Part shown: positions 9,355 to 20,477 of the stretch, piece by piece
How positions within the stretch are numbered: position 1 is the stretch's first letter
How the letters are laid out: every line of letters begins with the position of its first letter
Origin: Pseudocercospora fijiensis CIRAD86
Lineage: Eukaryota > Ascomycota > Dothideomycetes > Mycosphaerellales > Mycosphaerellaceae
Reading direction: 5' to 3'
Assembly: GCF_000340215.1 (NCBI RefSeq)
Contig: NW_006921538.1
Coordinates: 372,001-436,000, forward strand
Length of the DNA: 64,000 nt
Notes under the pieces: model-generated
Told to the model about the DNA's origin: nothing
Seen by the model: the letters and a program-made list of their open reading frames with translations, nothing else
Database searches by the model: none
Position numbers and translations under genes: made by a program

Positions 9355-12300
9355 TATAATACTACTCGCGAGCCACCTTAGGACTAATAGTACGTAAGTA
9401 ACGGCGCACTTCTGCCTTAACCTCTTCGTCGATAACGATGTTAGCTAGTAGGAGCGATAGGTAGAGAGTGCGGCTCTTAGATAGGCCGTTATAACTAGCG
9501 TAGTAGACCGAGCGGCCGTTAGCGTACATCGTGCCCTATGCCTGTCCGCTATTCGCATCGCGCTCCTTATTTAGGCCCTTAAGGAGCTCCTTAAGGACGT
9601 CGCCGGATCTAAGGCGGAACTTCTCGATAATGCTATAGAGTTTATATACGTACTCGCGCTACTTCTTTTCCTATACCTTCGGGTCCTTCTCGGCTAATCT
9701 ACGTAGCGTTTCTAAGACATTAAAGGCACGATTAAAGATAACTTTATTAAATTAGAAGCTCCTACCTATTCGCTCCTAGATAGCCTGTCTAGTCGACTAC
9801 CGTAGTAGCTAGTCGCAGGTCCGCTTCGCTTACCCGCTATAGTACCGATTATATATCTGCTATCGCGTACCTACACCGTCCTTGCTATATATAGTCTTAG
9901 CTTGTCTCGGTTGTATAGCGCCGTCGTAGATCTCCTTTAAGTAGCGACTATAGTTATATAGACCTATAAGTAGTAGGCGGCCTTCGAATCGAGGGGGCAT
10001 CGATAGCGTACGTTAGGAGAGTACTATATTCGATATCGGTAGCGATATAATAGACGTATTAGACCTACCGGAGAACGGTATAGATTGCTACGGAGTCCTA
10101 GTCTAATCCTACGGAGTTCGTATACTACCGCTGCTACCGCCGTACTACCCGCTACTACTACCGCTACTGCCTAGTAGTGCGATCCGATTCTTTTCCTTCT
10201 ATATACGCGCCCTAGCTAGGGTAGCATTTGCCCTGTCCTTAGATACGGCCTTTTCTATAGCTTCTTGTCGGAAGATATTATCTTATAGCTACCGCGTAGG
10301 GTCTCGACTACGATGCGCTACCTCGCGTAGGTTTTGCGCCTACTACTCTAATAGAATCCGCTTACGAGGATCGGCGCCTAGAAAGACTAGCCGCTACGGA
10401 GTGCTACCTACCCGCTACGGAGTATTGTTAGATATACTCGTATTCCCGCCTAGAGTAGTAGCATTACTAGGAGTAGTAGACCGGTCCGGTATAGTGCCGC
10501 CTATAACAATACTACTACTAGGGCTTATTTGCTAGATAGTCGTACTATTATCTAAAGGCGAGATCGAGGCGCTTCTTATTACTTGCGTTATAGATTCTTA
10601 TATATTATCGAAGACATTAGCGCTAGAACTAGATTCGCTAGAAGTATAGCGAGCCTCTCTTATAACAGCCTCGTAGCGGAGTTAATAGGTTCCGCCGTAT
10701 ATTAGACCTATACCGAATCGAGGCGGTAGTACCGGGCCTAATGTTAGTACTAAGCCTAGTGTTAGTGCTAGGCCTAAGCGTAGGCTAAAGATTAGCATTC
10801 GATCGCGCGTAGCACGATCGACGAGGCGGCCTCTATTATACTAGTTGTTCTACGTTTCGAAAGGGACGCGCCGGTTATCTTCTTTATATAGAGCGCCGCG
10901 GAGATCGATATAGCCCGCCTCGAAATTCTCGTTTACGCGCGCGCGTAGGTCCTAGTCCGTCTCGTCTAGCTAGCGTATACTTGCCTCTATATCGTTAATC
11001 TTATACTATAGTAAATAGATCTAACTCGGCTCTAGTAGAGTAGATAACGCCGTAAGGCGACGCGTATACTCCGTATAGCCTCCTAGATTCGAGAACTTAG
11101 ATAAGGTATCGCTACTAGGAGTAGGTCCTCGAAATTAAAGATAGCGACTACTACCGCGACTATAAGTTAGGAGATAGGGAGTATTACCGCCGCGGCTTAG
11201 AGCACTACCGCCGCGAGGAGCACTACCGCCGCGAGGAGCACTACCGCCGCGAGGAGTACTACCGCCGCGAGGAGTACTACCGCCGCGAGGAGTACCGCCG
11301 CCGCGAGGAGTACCGCCGCCGCGAGGAGTACCGCCGCCGCGAGGAGTACCGCCGCCGCGAGGAGCACCGCCGCCGCTATTACTACCTAATATATCGTACG
11401 ACTTAGAGGTCTTAAATATAATTAGAGATTCGTTAATAGGAAGCTTAGAGGTCTTATTTAGAGGTAGTAGAGGGAGGCGGATCTATCGACGCGGACAAAG
11501 AGGGCACCGCTACGGGCAAGACTTAATAGTCTTGTTTAGAAAGTCTTAATTAGAAGTAGTCGAAAGTAGTAGAAGGTAGTAATCGCTATATATATATAGA
11601 AGAAGGAGAAGGAGAAGAAGTCGAAGAAGCGTCCTTTTAAATATAGCTACTACGCGTACGGATAGTATATAAAGTAAAGTTCGGAATAAACGCGTTATAT
11701 GCGTTATACGTGTAATAGTAGAACAAGGCATATGCGGCGGAAGTTAGGCTATACGTAGCAGAAATAAAGCTATATATAACTAGAAATAAGACGACTAAAG
11801 AAGGCGCGATCTAAGTCTTCTATACCGGAGTAAATAAAGGTCTACTCTAAAACTAGAGCTAGAGCTAGATCTAATACCCTAAAATACTGTCTTGCCCGTT
11901 GCGGGACCTTCGCATTCCGTAGCGGGCGACTAGACGGCGACGTAGTATATTAGTGTACTCTACTAAAATAGGACTGTTTGTAGATTAGTGTCTTTAGCTC
12001 GGGAGGCTCCTTACGACGACGTTTTTTCGATAGTGTTCCTATATCGGAAGCAGATTTAGGTATATTAGGTCGCCTACGCTTCGATTTAGCGGCCCTCGTA
12101 GGTAATAGCTCTTCCGTAGCGGAGAGGGCTAGGTCCGTATCTAGTAGGAACTCTAATACGTACCCGGAGTCGAAGCTCGCTACTTCTAGTCGCTACTACC
12201 CCGTTAGGCCCGATACTAGATATATAGCAGTATCCTATATACTCGAAGGACTCCCTTATAAAGATCGATACCTATTAATTACTATAGATCTAGCAGGTAC

Positions 12301-12900
12301 GCTACTATCTCCGCCGTAGGATTGATTAGAGCCGCTACTAGCCTATTCTCTAACCTCGAGTATACTCTTTATTAGCGCTATTTTCCGCAAATTAGTTATA
12401 CTACCGGTTTCCGGTGCTCTCCTCTACTAAATTCGGCGTCCTTAACTAGCGATAGCTAACGCCGCTATATTTATATTGTTCTTCTACGTAGACCGTAGAT
12501 ACGCTCGGCGCTAGTCGTCTAGCATCTCTATAAGTAACGTATCTTCGGCTTCCTTCGCGGCGCTCGCTGCCTTAGCCGTAGCGGCCTTCGCTACCTACGC
12601 CGCCTTATGCTCTATCTATTTCAAGACTATATCTTCTTTAATATACTATATAAACTAGACGAGGAGATCGAGAAGAGTAATAGTTTCGATACCGCTAGAT
12701 TCGTTACTATCTCCGCCGCTAGAATCGGCTACTCCGCTGCTCCCGAAAGTAATCGTCTTATCGCGGTACTCCTATACGTCGAGTATATACCTAATCCGAT
12801 GTTTTGTCCTTCTCCTAACTACTAGCTAATCTAACTTACTTCTAAGTATATCGCTATCGAAGGCATCCTAGTCTATACTCGAATAATCCTAGTAGATCCG
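9355..12900 (-). pseudogene. RIP-degraded ORF(s) with Gly-Pro-Arg repeat, downstream of the RecQ relic
   Basis: Minus-strand frame readable between scattered TAG stops. It contains a Gly-rich repeat of the type GGG(T/A)PR (encoded by the 18-bp minisatellite at 11200-11376), a helical stretch NKVIFNRAFNVLETLRRLAEK (about 9750-9700), KLYSIIEKFRLRSGDVL, and ends near 9355 with SVYYASYNGLSKSRTLYL and VARE before a stop. I do not recognise the family. It could be the C-terminal part of the same protein as the RecQ relic just upstream on this strand, or a second ORF of the same element. Confidence 0.45.
11200..11376 (-). repeat. 18-bp coding minisatellite (about 9.8 units)
   Basis: Tandem array of GAG(C/T)ACTACCGCCGCGAG-type 18-mers. 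The units grade from GAGCACTACC through GAGTACTACC to GAGTACCGCC. On the minus strand in the element's frame each unit encodes Gly-Gly-(Gly/Ser)-(Thr/Ala)-Pro-Arg. The CAC/TAC difference is the CpA to TpA change expected of RIP. Confidence 0.85.
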
Positions 12901-15250
12901 ACAAAGGCTATATATAAGCTGCTTATCTATTAGTGCATTCTATAGCATTCTAAATCTGTATTCCCCCGCTACGCGATCCTCGAGAACTGCAATATACTAC
13001 TCCGTTAACCGCGCAAATGCGAAACCGGGCCTCGAATTAGGTACTAGTCGGGGAAGGCTATTCTACCTATCCGGCGGTGTAGGCAGTTTACTCCGTATGT
13101 TATAGTTATACCGATTGCAGTAGACTTCGCTTAATACGGATACCTTCGGGTCTAAGCACTTATCCTCGCTAAGCTTGTCGTCCTATACTTTGCGAATATA
13201 CGGCGTATTCTATATATTAAGCAGATCCCCTGGGACTGCTACGTAGCGGCTCGCTTTAGTATTTAACTAGTAGGTACCGCGTATACGAGGCGCGCGTAAA
13301 GCTATAGGCGTAGCGGAATTGCCGTCCTTAGTATCGGTATTCTTATCTTCTCGATTACTATTAAGCGAGACATCGACGTTAAGTATTAAGTGTAATCCTT
13401 CCTACTACGTCTAGAACTTGCCCTTATAGGCGATGCGAGGTCCGCTACGGACCTTGCTACCCTCTACCGGCTAATCCCTAAGCCGTTTTTTTGTGTTCCT
13501 TATCTACGCTAGCTAGAATACGAATACCTCGCTACGAAGATTACTCGGAACTATATTCCGACCGGCACGCCCGAGACGCTAGCGAAGATTTAGGTAGTTA
13601 TACTCTAATATAAGACCCTACTAGATAACGATTTGCACTATACGGATATTAATGCCTACGCTAAGGGCGGTAGTAGCAATTATAATGCGGATAGTGCTAT
13701 CCGCTACGCTAAACTTACGAAACCGCAGGTCCTAATCGTATATAGGCATAGCGGATATATAGAATTAGACAATTCTAAGAACGTTTAGTACAGGATTAGA
13801 CCTATTTCCCTAATAATACTAGTTTTCTCGATATAGGTCCTTAGTCCGAAGTACTAGCTAGGCTCGAACGCGATTTATAAGCGCGATTACGTCCGGGCGA
13901 CTATCGATAAAGATAATAGTCTTTAGTATCTCCGCTAGCGTAGCCCGTTACTCCGCTACGGACTAGGCTTCGCCCGTATTAGCTAGCGTAGCAGTAGACA
14001 AATTCGAGCCCGTAGCGGGTAGAGGCGAGCCCGCGGGGCTTACGGCCTTTTCGATTACAAAATACAACTAGCTATAGACCGACTTCGTATTTTTATCTAA
14101 CTCTTTAAAGATATACGTATAGTTAACGCGATCGATGCTAGTCCGTAGTACTATAGAATAATATAGCTCGTACCCGACCGGTCTAAACCCGCTATAATTC
14201 AATATATAGGCTTAGGTTACAGCATCTAGGGTTCTAGTATAGCTAAACTATATACAGTCCTAGCGGAGAAGCTGCCTAAGCTACGCGACTGCAAGGAATT
14301 CCTCGCGGAAGCTAGCCTATTTCGAGAGGAGATGAATTTTATCGAATGCGACTAGCCCGATATATAAGGAAAGATTCGGATCCTTTAGGGTATTCTTAAA
14401 GTCGTCGGATACGGCCTGCTCCGAGCCTAGAATAATATAATCGTACTAGCCCGCCCTGATTTTAGTAAACAAATCTAGATCCCGCCGCTTAGCCTTACTC
14501 GTAACTAGTACGGGATTAACGTATTCCCCTACGATCTTCTTTAAGTCCGCTTCTTGCTCCGCCCCGAGCCGAGTAAGAGGCACTAACTAGATAGCAGTCT
14601 ATCTAGTAAGTATAGTAAAAGCCTAGAAGATTAGGCTCTTACCTAAACTAGTCTTTGCGACAAATAGGACATCCTATCGCTAGTAAATCAAGGCCCGCAG
14701 TATAGTAACCTAGATCCGATGCGGCTTTTTCTTAGGCCGCTATTTAGATAGTTTATGTAATCGATTTAATATCTACCTTATTCTAGCTTCGATAATATCG
14801 AATTAGAGGTCGACTAAATCGGTATAGTCGACGGTATAAACTATCGCGCGAATAGATTTAAGAGTACAGTTATAGATTCGATTAACTATAAATCGAATAA
14901 TCTCCTATAGATCGGTATATACGACCCCCGTAGAAAGCTCTACGGGAATGCTCTATAGCGTAGCGGACTTCTAGAGCTTACCTAGCTAGAAACTATTCTA
15001 GATTCTCCGAGCTAATTTTCCCGATTTAGCTCTTGCAAATTGCCCTCTAGTCGCGGCCCTTCTCTAACCCGTAACGCGTAGAGCCTGCCCTACTCGCGGC
15101 GTTAAAACCGGCTCGAGTATTACGGTATTCTAAACGCATCTCTTGCTAACTCGGAGCTGCGATACCTAGCCGATAATATTAGGCGGGAGGACTACGAGCG
15201 CTAGACGGGATAGTATTAGGGGTAGATAAGAGTTACGGGAGCTTCTTCGC
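12900..15250 (-). pseudogene. RIP-inactivated RecQ-type helicase (telomere-linked helicase-like)
   Basis: Reading minus-strand frames through RIP stops gives the superfamily 2 helicase motifs in order. Motif I is DVLFVAKTSLGKSLIF (about 14685-14640); motif II is GLVAFDKIHLLSK, a decayed DEAH box (about 14360); motif V is ATTALSVGINIRIVQ (about 13660); motif VI is QRLGRAGRN (about 13580). The combination DExH plus QRxGRAGR is that of RecQ-family helicases, which in fungi also occur as multicopy, often subtelomeric genes. Several catalytic positions are altered and the frame is interrupted many times, so it is inactive. RIP implies the gene was repetitive. N- and C-terminal limits are uncertain. 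Confidence 0.65.
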
Positions 15251-15565
15251 GGTATTATATTTATCCGCCGCGGATATTATTTCGATCGTTACGGAGTTAG
15301 TTTATCGATCTGCGGTCGTAGTAGGGTAGACGCGTCTAGCTTTAATATAGCAAGCGATATTCGATTTTCGCGTATATATAGATTTTCCCCGGCGAGTAGT
15401 AGATCTAAGTTCTTTAGATTTTCGGGGTAGATAGTTTTCGTAACTACGTAGGGCTTTACTATAGCGGATTTTGCGATTTCCGATATATAATAGTATTATA
15501 GCTAATAGCATCTACCTACTACTACGATTATCTATATACGCGTACTAAAACCCGATAGAAACGGA

Positions 15566-15717
15566 TTAGACTAGTAATAAAGGGTATTATATAGTCTATG
15601 CGGGAGTTTATTTAATTAGTGTAGGGGTTAGAAAGTTTACTTGCGGGTTTAGAAAAGTCTGCTACGGAACACGTGATTCTATATTATATACACGAACACC
15701 CTTTATTACTAGTCTAA
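15566..15717. repeat. 152-bp MITE-like element with 23-bp terminal inverted repeats
   Basis: Left arm TTAGACTAGTAATAAAGGGT(A)TT (15566-15588), right arm its reverse complement (15695-15717), 22 of 23 positions identical. If the outer TA dinucleotides are read as a target duplication, the arms GACTAGTAATAAAGGGT fit a Tc1/mariner-type miniature element (inference). No coding content. It separates the helicase relic from the Mutator-like element. Confidence 0.6.
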
Positions 15718-15911
15718 GTAGAGATAGGATTAAGTCTTCGTTGCGACCGAACGATTAACGAGCTATATCCGCTATATATCACGATGTCTGTCCTTTAGGT
15801 AGCTAGCATTATTGTAGCTCAGCATTAGCTTCTGTCTAGACTGCGTCTAAGGCCTGCTTTAGGTTGCGGAAGATCTAGGTGTACCGATAATAGCGGCCTT
15901 TCTAGGACTGG

Positions 15912-15971
15912 CATTGCTCCTCGTCTCTTCCCCGAGCCCTAGCTACCTACCCGAGCCCTAGTATAACCCGG
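15912..15971 (+). repeat. Left terminal inverted repeat of the Mutator-like element
   Basis: 60 bp beginning CATTGCTCCTCGTCTC, with its reverse complement at 19150-19209 beginning CAATGCCCCTCGTCTC. About three mismatches, two of them C/T. Confidence 0.75.
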
Positions 15972-16949
15972 GATTATGAGATCGGCTGTTCTATACAAAA
16001 TCGCGTATAGAATCGATAATCTAGTCCCCGCAACTACCTCCGACCGGGCAACTACACTACTGCTAGCTATAAAGCTAAAGATTGTTAGTAAATTAGTAGT
16101 ATAGCAAAATTAAAGGTATTATTAGTTATATTAGGCAAGTGCGAGCGCTCTATCTACTTAGGTCTAAGCGGGTTACGACCTGCCGCCTTATAACTACGCG
16201 AGGCTATATATGCTAGCTTATACTAGTCTCTTAGCTACTAACTAGACTATTGTTATTGCTATAGATAGCGCTACTAAGTGAACTAATAGTGTTGTTGCTA
16301 TAGCACATTCTAATACAATAGTACTACTGCTAGCCGCACTAATAGCTATATAAGTAAGTACTGCTACTACTGCTATCTTTAGTAGTATTGTTACTAAGTA
16401 GCCTGCTGTCGCTATTGTTTAATTAACGCTGCCTACTATTAGTTATATTTAAGTTGTTGCCGTGCCTACTGTTCTTCTGCCTGTAATCGAAGCCTCTTAC
16501 GTATACGTAGGTCTTTAATCTCTCGCCGGAGTAAATCTAACTTAGAAGGAGGCTGCGGAGCGACTAGAAGTAAAGACTCGACTCGTAGATTAAAGCACTC
16601 GAAGCTAGAAGGGTAATAAGCAGCGCTATAGGCACGATTAGCCTTCTAGTAAGGACACTATTAAGTGCGGCATTAGCTCTTTACGTACTTATAGTGCTTA
16701 GCAACGGTCGTACGAAGCTAAGTAAGCGATACGCCTAGTTCTAGTATAAAGTCCGCTATTATCGCTATTACTATTGTCTTCTGCTTCTTAGTAACAGTAA
16801 TAGTGTTTATATCGTCTAATTCTCGAGCCGTTAATACGCGCTTTGTTATATATAGAGTAGCGCCGCTAGTTAATAGCTTCCGGTTGCTATATATAATCTC
16901 TAGCTCTCGTAGATAGAAGGTCCTACGGAAGTCGATAAACTAGTAAGCG

Positions 16950-18960
16950 TAGAAGTAGCTCGGCAATAGCATAGTACGGCTTCTACCTGTCTTAAGAAGC
17001 TTTATAATATCGTAAAGGTAAGGGTATCTATAGGTTCTACTAAGATAGTCGTTATAGCGGCATTGCGGATAGCTATACGAGAACGCTAAATAATTAACCT
17101 CGTTGCTATTGTCGTTAGTCTGCTATCTTAGAAGTGCTACGGCTCTTATATAAAGAGCCTTTACTTAAAGTAGACAATAGTTACTAATAGTGCGAGACAC
17201 GCTCGCCTAAAAAGGGCTAGTTAGTGCCTTATTACACTTCTTTAGGTTCTTAGCAAGCTGAACACGCCGCCGGTTATAGCCTTCTGCCTACTAGTTAATT
17301 AGGCTCTCGAAGAGGGTAAAGATATCGTAGCGGCTGCTATAGTTAAGCTATTGTTTGATCCTTCTATATATAGCTTCTACTCGAGAGGTTGTCTTATAGC
17401 TAAAGTGAGCGACCTCGTTAGTCTAGCAGTCTACGATCCTCGTCTTAAACCGCTACTATTCCTTATATAGGTATCGTTTAAACTAGGGATAGACGTTGTC
17501 GAGCTTCTTAACGCTATCGTTAAACTCGTCCTTAGTCTAGCAATAGATAGTATAGCAGAATAGCTATAGAAACTTGCTTATATAGGGGCTGTCCGTCTAT
17601 AAGCCGTTAACCTTAATCTATACAAAGCCGCCTCGTTCCTTATATACGCGCGTAAGCACGTCTTATTATAGATGCTAGTTACAGACGATATTTACCGAGT
17701 CCGGATATACTATATCGATAGCGGTTATAAGTGCTTCTTTACGGTTAGTACCTATAATAATAGGCATTGTATAGCCGGCTTGTTTAAGGCCTTTCCGTAT
17801 AGCCTATAGTAACTATATAAAGTCCGCTTTATTAGGCTTCGGACGGACAAGACTAATACCTAGCTTAATCGTATTATTTATAGGGCTAGCGGCTACTATG
17901 TCTATTAGCTCGAGGTTATAGATATTAGTCGAGTATATAGTATTAATAATTAAGGTATATAGTGTCTTCTTAAAGGCCTCGAGCGACTTTAGGTAGAGTG
18001 CTATAATAGCTCGAATTGTACTATTCTCGGGATTGTTAATTATCTCGTAGAATATGCTATTCCTATCTAGCAACTAGACTATCCGCTCTGCCTAGTTATA
18101 ACGTCGTCTCGCTTTAATATTGCGGCTCTAAGCAATGTTATATAAGTCCTACAGTTTAAGAATAACTCTACGGTCCCGGAAATAGGCTATAATCTTCGAG
18201 GTTAGAAGCCGAGCCTACTAGAGCCGCTCTAGTTCTTCGAGAAATTAGACAGTCCTTAATCGAGTCCTATATATAGCGAGGGTAACAACGTCGTCCTTCT
18301 TATAGTTATAATAGTAATAGCTATCTTTAGAAGAATAGCGGATCTCCTATTAACTATTAGGTTAGCTTAGATCGATAGTAACGGCGTAGAAGTAGAACTA
18401 ACAACCTATCTTCTTAGAGCGAGACTTCTTCTTTATCTTATTATCGTTATTAGTCTAGGTGCGCTTATCTAGCTGTCCGAAGCAACTATATACCTAGAGG
18501 TAGCAGTATTTAGAGCTATTCTTATTCTTCTACGGCTTATACTGCTTAAACTCGTATCTAGTCGACTTTCCGAAGTTATTAATATAGTCTACTAGCGCCT
18601 AGTAAGACCTGAATTCCGACTCTTATAGTATAGGTCTATAGCGGCGCGCCTTCCTTAAGAATAGGTACTTCTAAGGTCGTAGCGATACTAACCTATTATT
18701 AGATAAAGCGATACGCTCGCGAGGTAGGTCTAGTAAGCGACTGCGACCTCGAATACGTGTCTCCGAGACAAATTAGACCTCTTCCTACGACTCGATACCT
18801 ACTACCGCCGAGAGCGCGCCTTCTACTACTATTTCCGCGCCCTCCGTACCCTCTACTACTACTACTACCGCCGCCGCCGCGCTATTACCGTCGTTACTGC
18901 CGCTAGCGATAAGATTATCGAGAAACTCGTCGTATAATAGAGATTTAGCTATTTTCGATA
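16950..18960 (-). pseudogene. RIP-inactivated MULE (Mutator-like) transposase
   Basis: The minus-strand frame reads, in order: a Cys/Lys-rich N-terminal part (WVYSCFGQLDKRTW-like, then KIKKKSRSKKIGC), possibly FAR1/WRKY-GCM1-like; an open 86-codon stretch (18073-17813); then the MULE-core signature MPIIIGTNRKEALITAID (about 17770-17715) and PDSVNIVCNQH followed by DVLTRVYKER. That matches the family pattern of a DR.xAL.xAI segment followed by P...-L-C-x-x-H. The catalytic Asp of the DR motif appears as Asn, consistent with decay. Numerous TAG/TAA interruptions make it non-functional. Limits approximate. Confidence 0.65.
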
Positions 18961-19149
18961 GTTACTAAGCAATCTACTATAAAAGAGGGAAGAAATGCGA
19001 ATTTTAGGTCTACGATAGAATTCGAGCCTTCGAGGCGCGACTTCCTAGGTATAACGCGCTACGCGCCTATTAACAACACTAACTAGGAATGGAAACAGCC
19101 TATATTAGGCGTAAATTGATATAGAGGCGATTCTACAATAGTGCTAGTA

Positions 19150-19209
19150 CCGGGTTATACTAAGGCTCGGGTAGGTAGCTAGGGCTCGGGGAAGAGACGA
19201 GGGGCATTG
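19150..19209 (-). repeat. Right terminal inverted repeat of the Mutator-like element
   Basis: Reverse complement of 15912-15971. Just beyond it (about 19215) normal composition, with abundant CpA and TpG, resumes. Confidence 0.75.
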
Positions 19210-20477
19210 CTTTCTCTAAGACGTAATAGTAGCATTAACAACTAGAAGCTTTATAAAACGCCCTAAATACACGGCAGAAGAAGAAGTTACCTTGTTATAC
19301 ATCCCTTTGTAGTAGAGCCGGAGCTAACACCGATTACCCTTACGAAGTCGACTGCGAAAGAATCTATAAGCTTCAACTATAGGTATTAGGCGACATATTC
19401 AATGAATGATACGACGGCACAGAATCATAGAGGTGCTTCACGTTAATTTACACCACTTGCTAATACGATCAGGAGATCCACATCCCGGCGGACTTGCATC
19501 ATGCTGACCACTCTCGTGATTGCCGATTGCATGAATTGTCCTGCCGTTCTTGCCACTCATGCACGATGCCGTTGCCGTTGCCGTTCGCATAGACGCAGTT
19601 GGCAGCCACCTCGTTCGGTGATTGCACGATGAGGTGGAAGTCGCGGCAGAAGACGAAAGCAGGTACGGAAATGTCATCTCCACTTTGGTCTACGGTGTGG
19701 ACTCGGAAACGAGATGCCGTCCCGACATCTTTGTTCAACAGCTTCGGTCACGCGGGCCGAATGACGGGAAGGGCCCAGGCAGCTTCCCACCACGTTGGAC
19801 GTTACTTCCATATCGTCTTCTACCTCCCCGCTCTTTGGACTTGACACAACCTCATTGTCCGCATTCCACATGACTGCGTTCGGAAGCACACCATCACTGG
19901 TCTTCTACCACCGTTTCTCCAACGACATGGAACGGAATAATCGTTCACAAACCGGCTACCCAGCACAATACACGCATATGCCCGAGTGTGTGCCGGCATC
20001 GCCAAATCAGCATCCATCGCTGGCCACTACCTTTGTGCCGTACATAGTGGTGATCAAGAACCAGATACGGGCTGCGAATCCTGGCATTTCAGATGACCAC
20101 TTGAACGCCGTCGCACTAAGACAACTCCAAACCCACGTTCAGCGTGCAAACACGTCATGAAAGGAGATGTCACGTCGAAAATCGCTACGATACAATGCAT
20201 TTGCGATGCTTCGCGATACAATGTAGCATTGGCCAGGAGCATTGCATTGTCTGCTGGGCCTGATGCTTCTTTGTTCTTATCAACAAATGCATTGTCTGCG
20301 TGCGCATCGTGGTGCATAAATTGAGAGTCCGGGACAGCATGGAGATTCACATCTTTCAACTTCGTTACTTGATCAACGATAACCTAAGCAGGCTCTTAGG
20401 TCACATTCAGCGAACAAGTCAACTCACATCTCACTGCTGCCCCGAGCCACGACCGGCTCTTCCACCTCTCACACAAG
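19210..20477. other. Intergenic region right of the RIP block
   Basis: Ordinary composition. Overlapping short ORFs on both strands between 19438 and 20359; only the 121-codon plus-strand frame (19795-20160) has any protein-like character and is listed separately. No RNA gene seen. Confidence 0.5.
19795..20160 (+). CDS. Possible small hypothetical protein or C-terminal gene fragment
   Basis: 121-codon open frame. The last third (PYIVVIKNQIRAANPGISDD then HLNAVALRQLQTHVQ) resembles the short Gln-rich helical segments (pattern 'NPxx(S/T)(D/E)(D/E)xxxxxAxxQLQ') found in many fungal regulatory proteins. The N-terminal part looks random. It may be the remnant of a longer gene cut by transposon insertion on the left, or a chance ORF. 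No function assigned. Confidence 0.25.
   Translation: MDVTSISSSTSPLFGLDTTSLSAFHMTAFGSTPSLVFYHRFSNDMERNNRSQTGYPAQYTHMPECVPASPNQHPSLATTFVPYIVVIKNQIRAANPGISDDHLNAVALRQLQTHVQRANTS

Larger units (their letters stand above)
15912..19209 (-). mobile_element. Mutator-like DNA transposon with 60-bp inverted repeats, RIP-degraded
   Basis: Ends are defined by inverted repeats 15912-15971 and 19150-19209, alike at about 57 of 60 positions (core CCCGAGCCCTAGCTACCTAC). Length is about 3.3 kb, with one degraded transposase gene on the minus strand. Long inverted repeats and MULE-type transposase together fit fungal Hop-like Mutator elements. No 8-10 bp target duplication was found next to the repeats, so true ends may lie slightly outside the conserved arms. 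Confidence 0.65.
5594..19215. mobile_element. RIP-degraded transposon block
   Basis: About 13.6 kb in which CpA and TpG are almost eliminated while TpA is in excess and CpG is kept. In 6181-6300, for example, there is one CpA, no TpG and over 20 TpA. This is the classical RIP signature of ascomycetes (C to T in CpA on both strands). Coding relics can still be read if TAG/TAA are treated as former CAG/CAA/TGG codons. At least three different elements are nested or abutted here (separate entries). Both borders are sharp. Confidence 0.9.

Noticed and set aside
5594..19215. Starship-type giant element with a DUF3435 captain recombinase
   Set aside because: No tyrosine recombinase motif was found in any readable frame, and the contents are explained by separate DNA transposons and a helicase element.
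15850..19230. 9-bp target duplication of the Mutator-like element
   Set aside because: The nonamers next to the 60-bp arms (TAGGACTGG and CTTTCTCTA) do not match, so no duplication is claimed.
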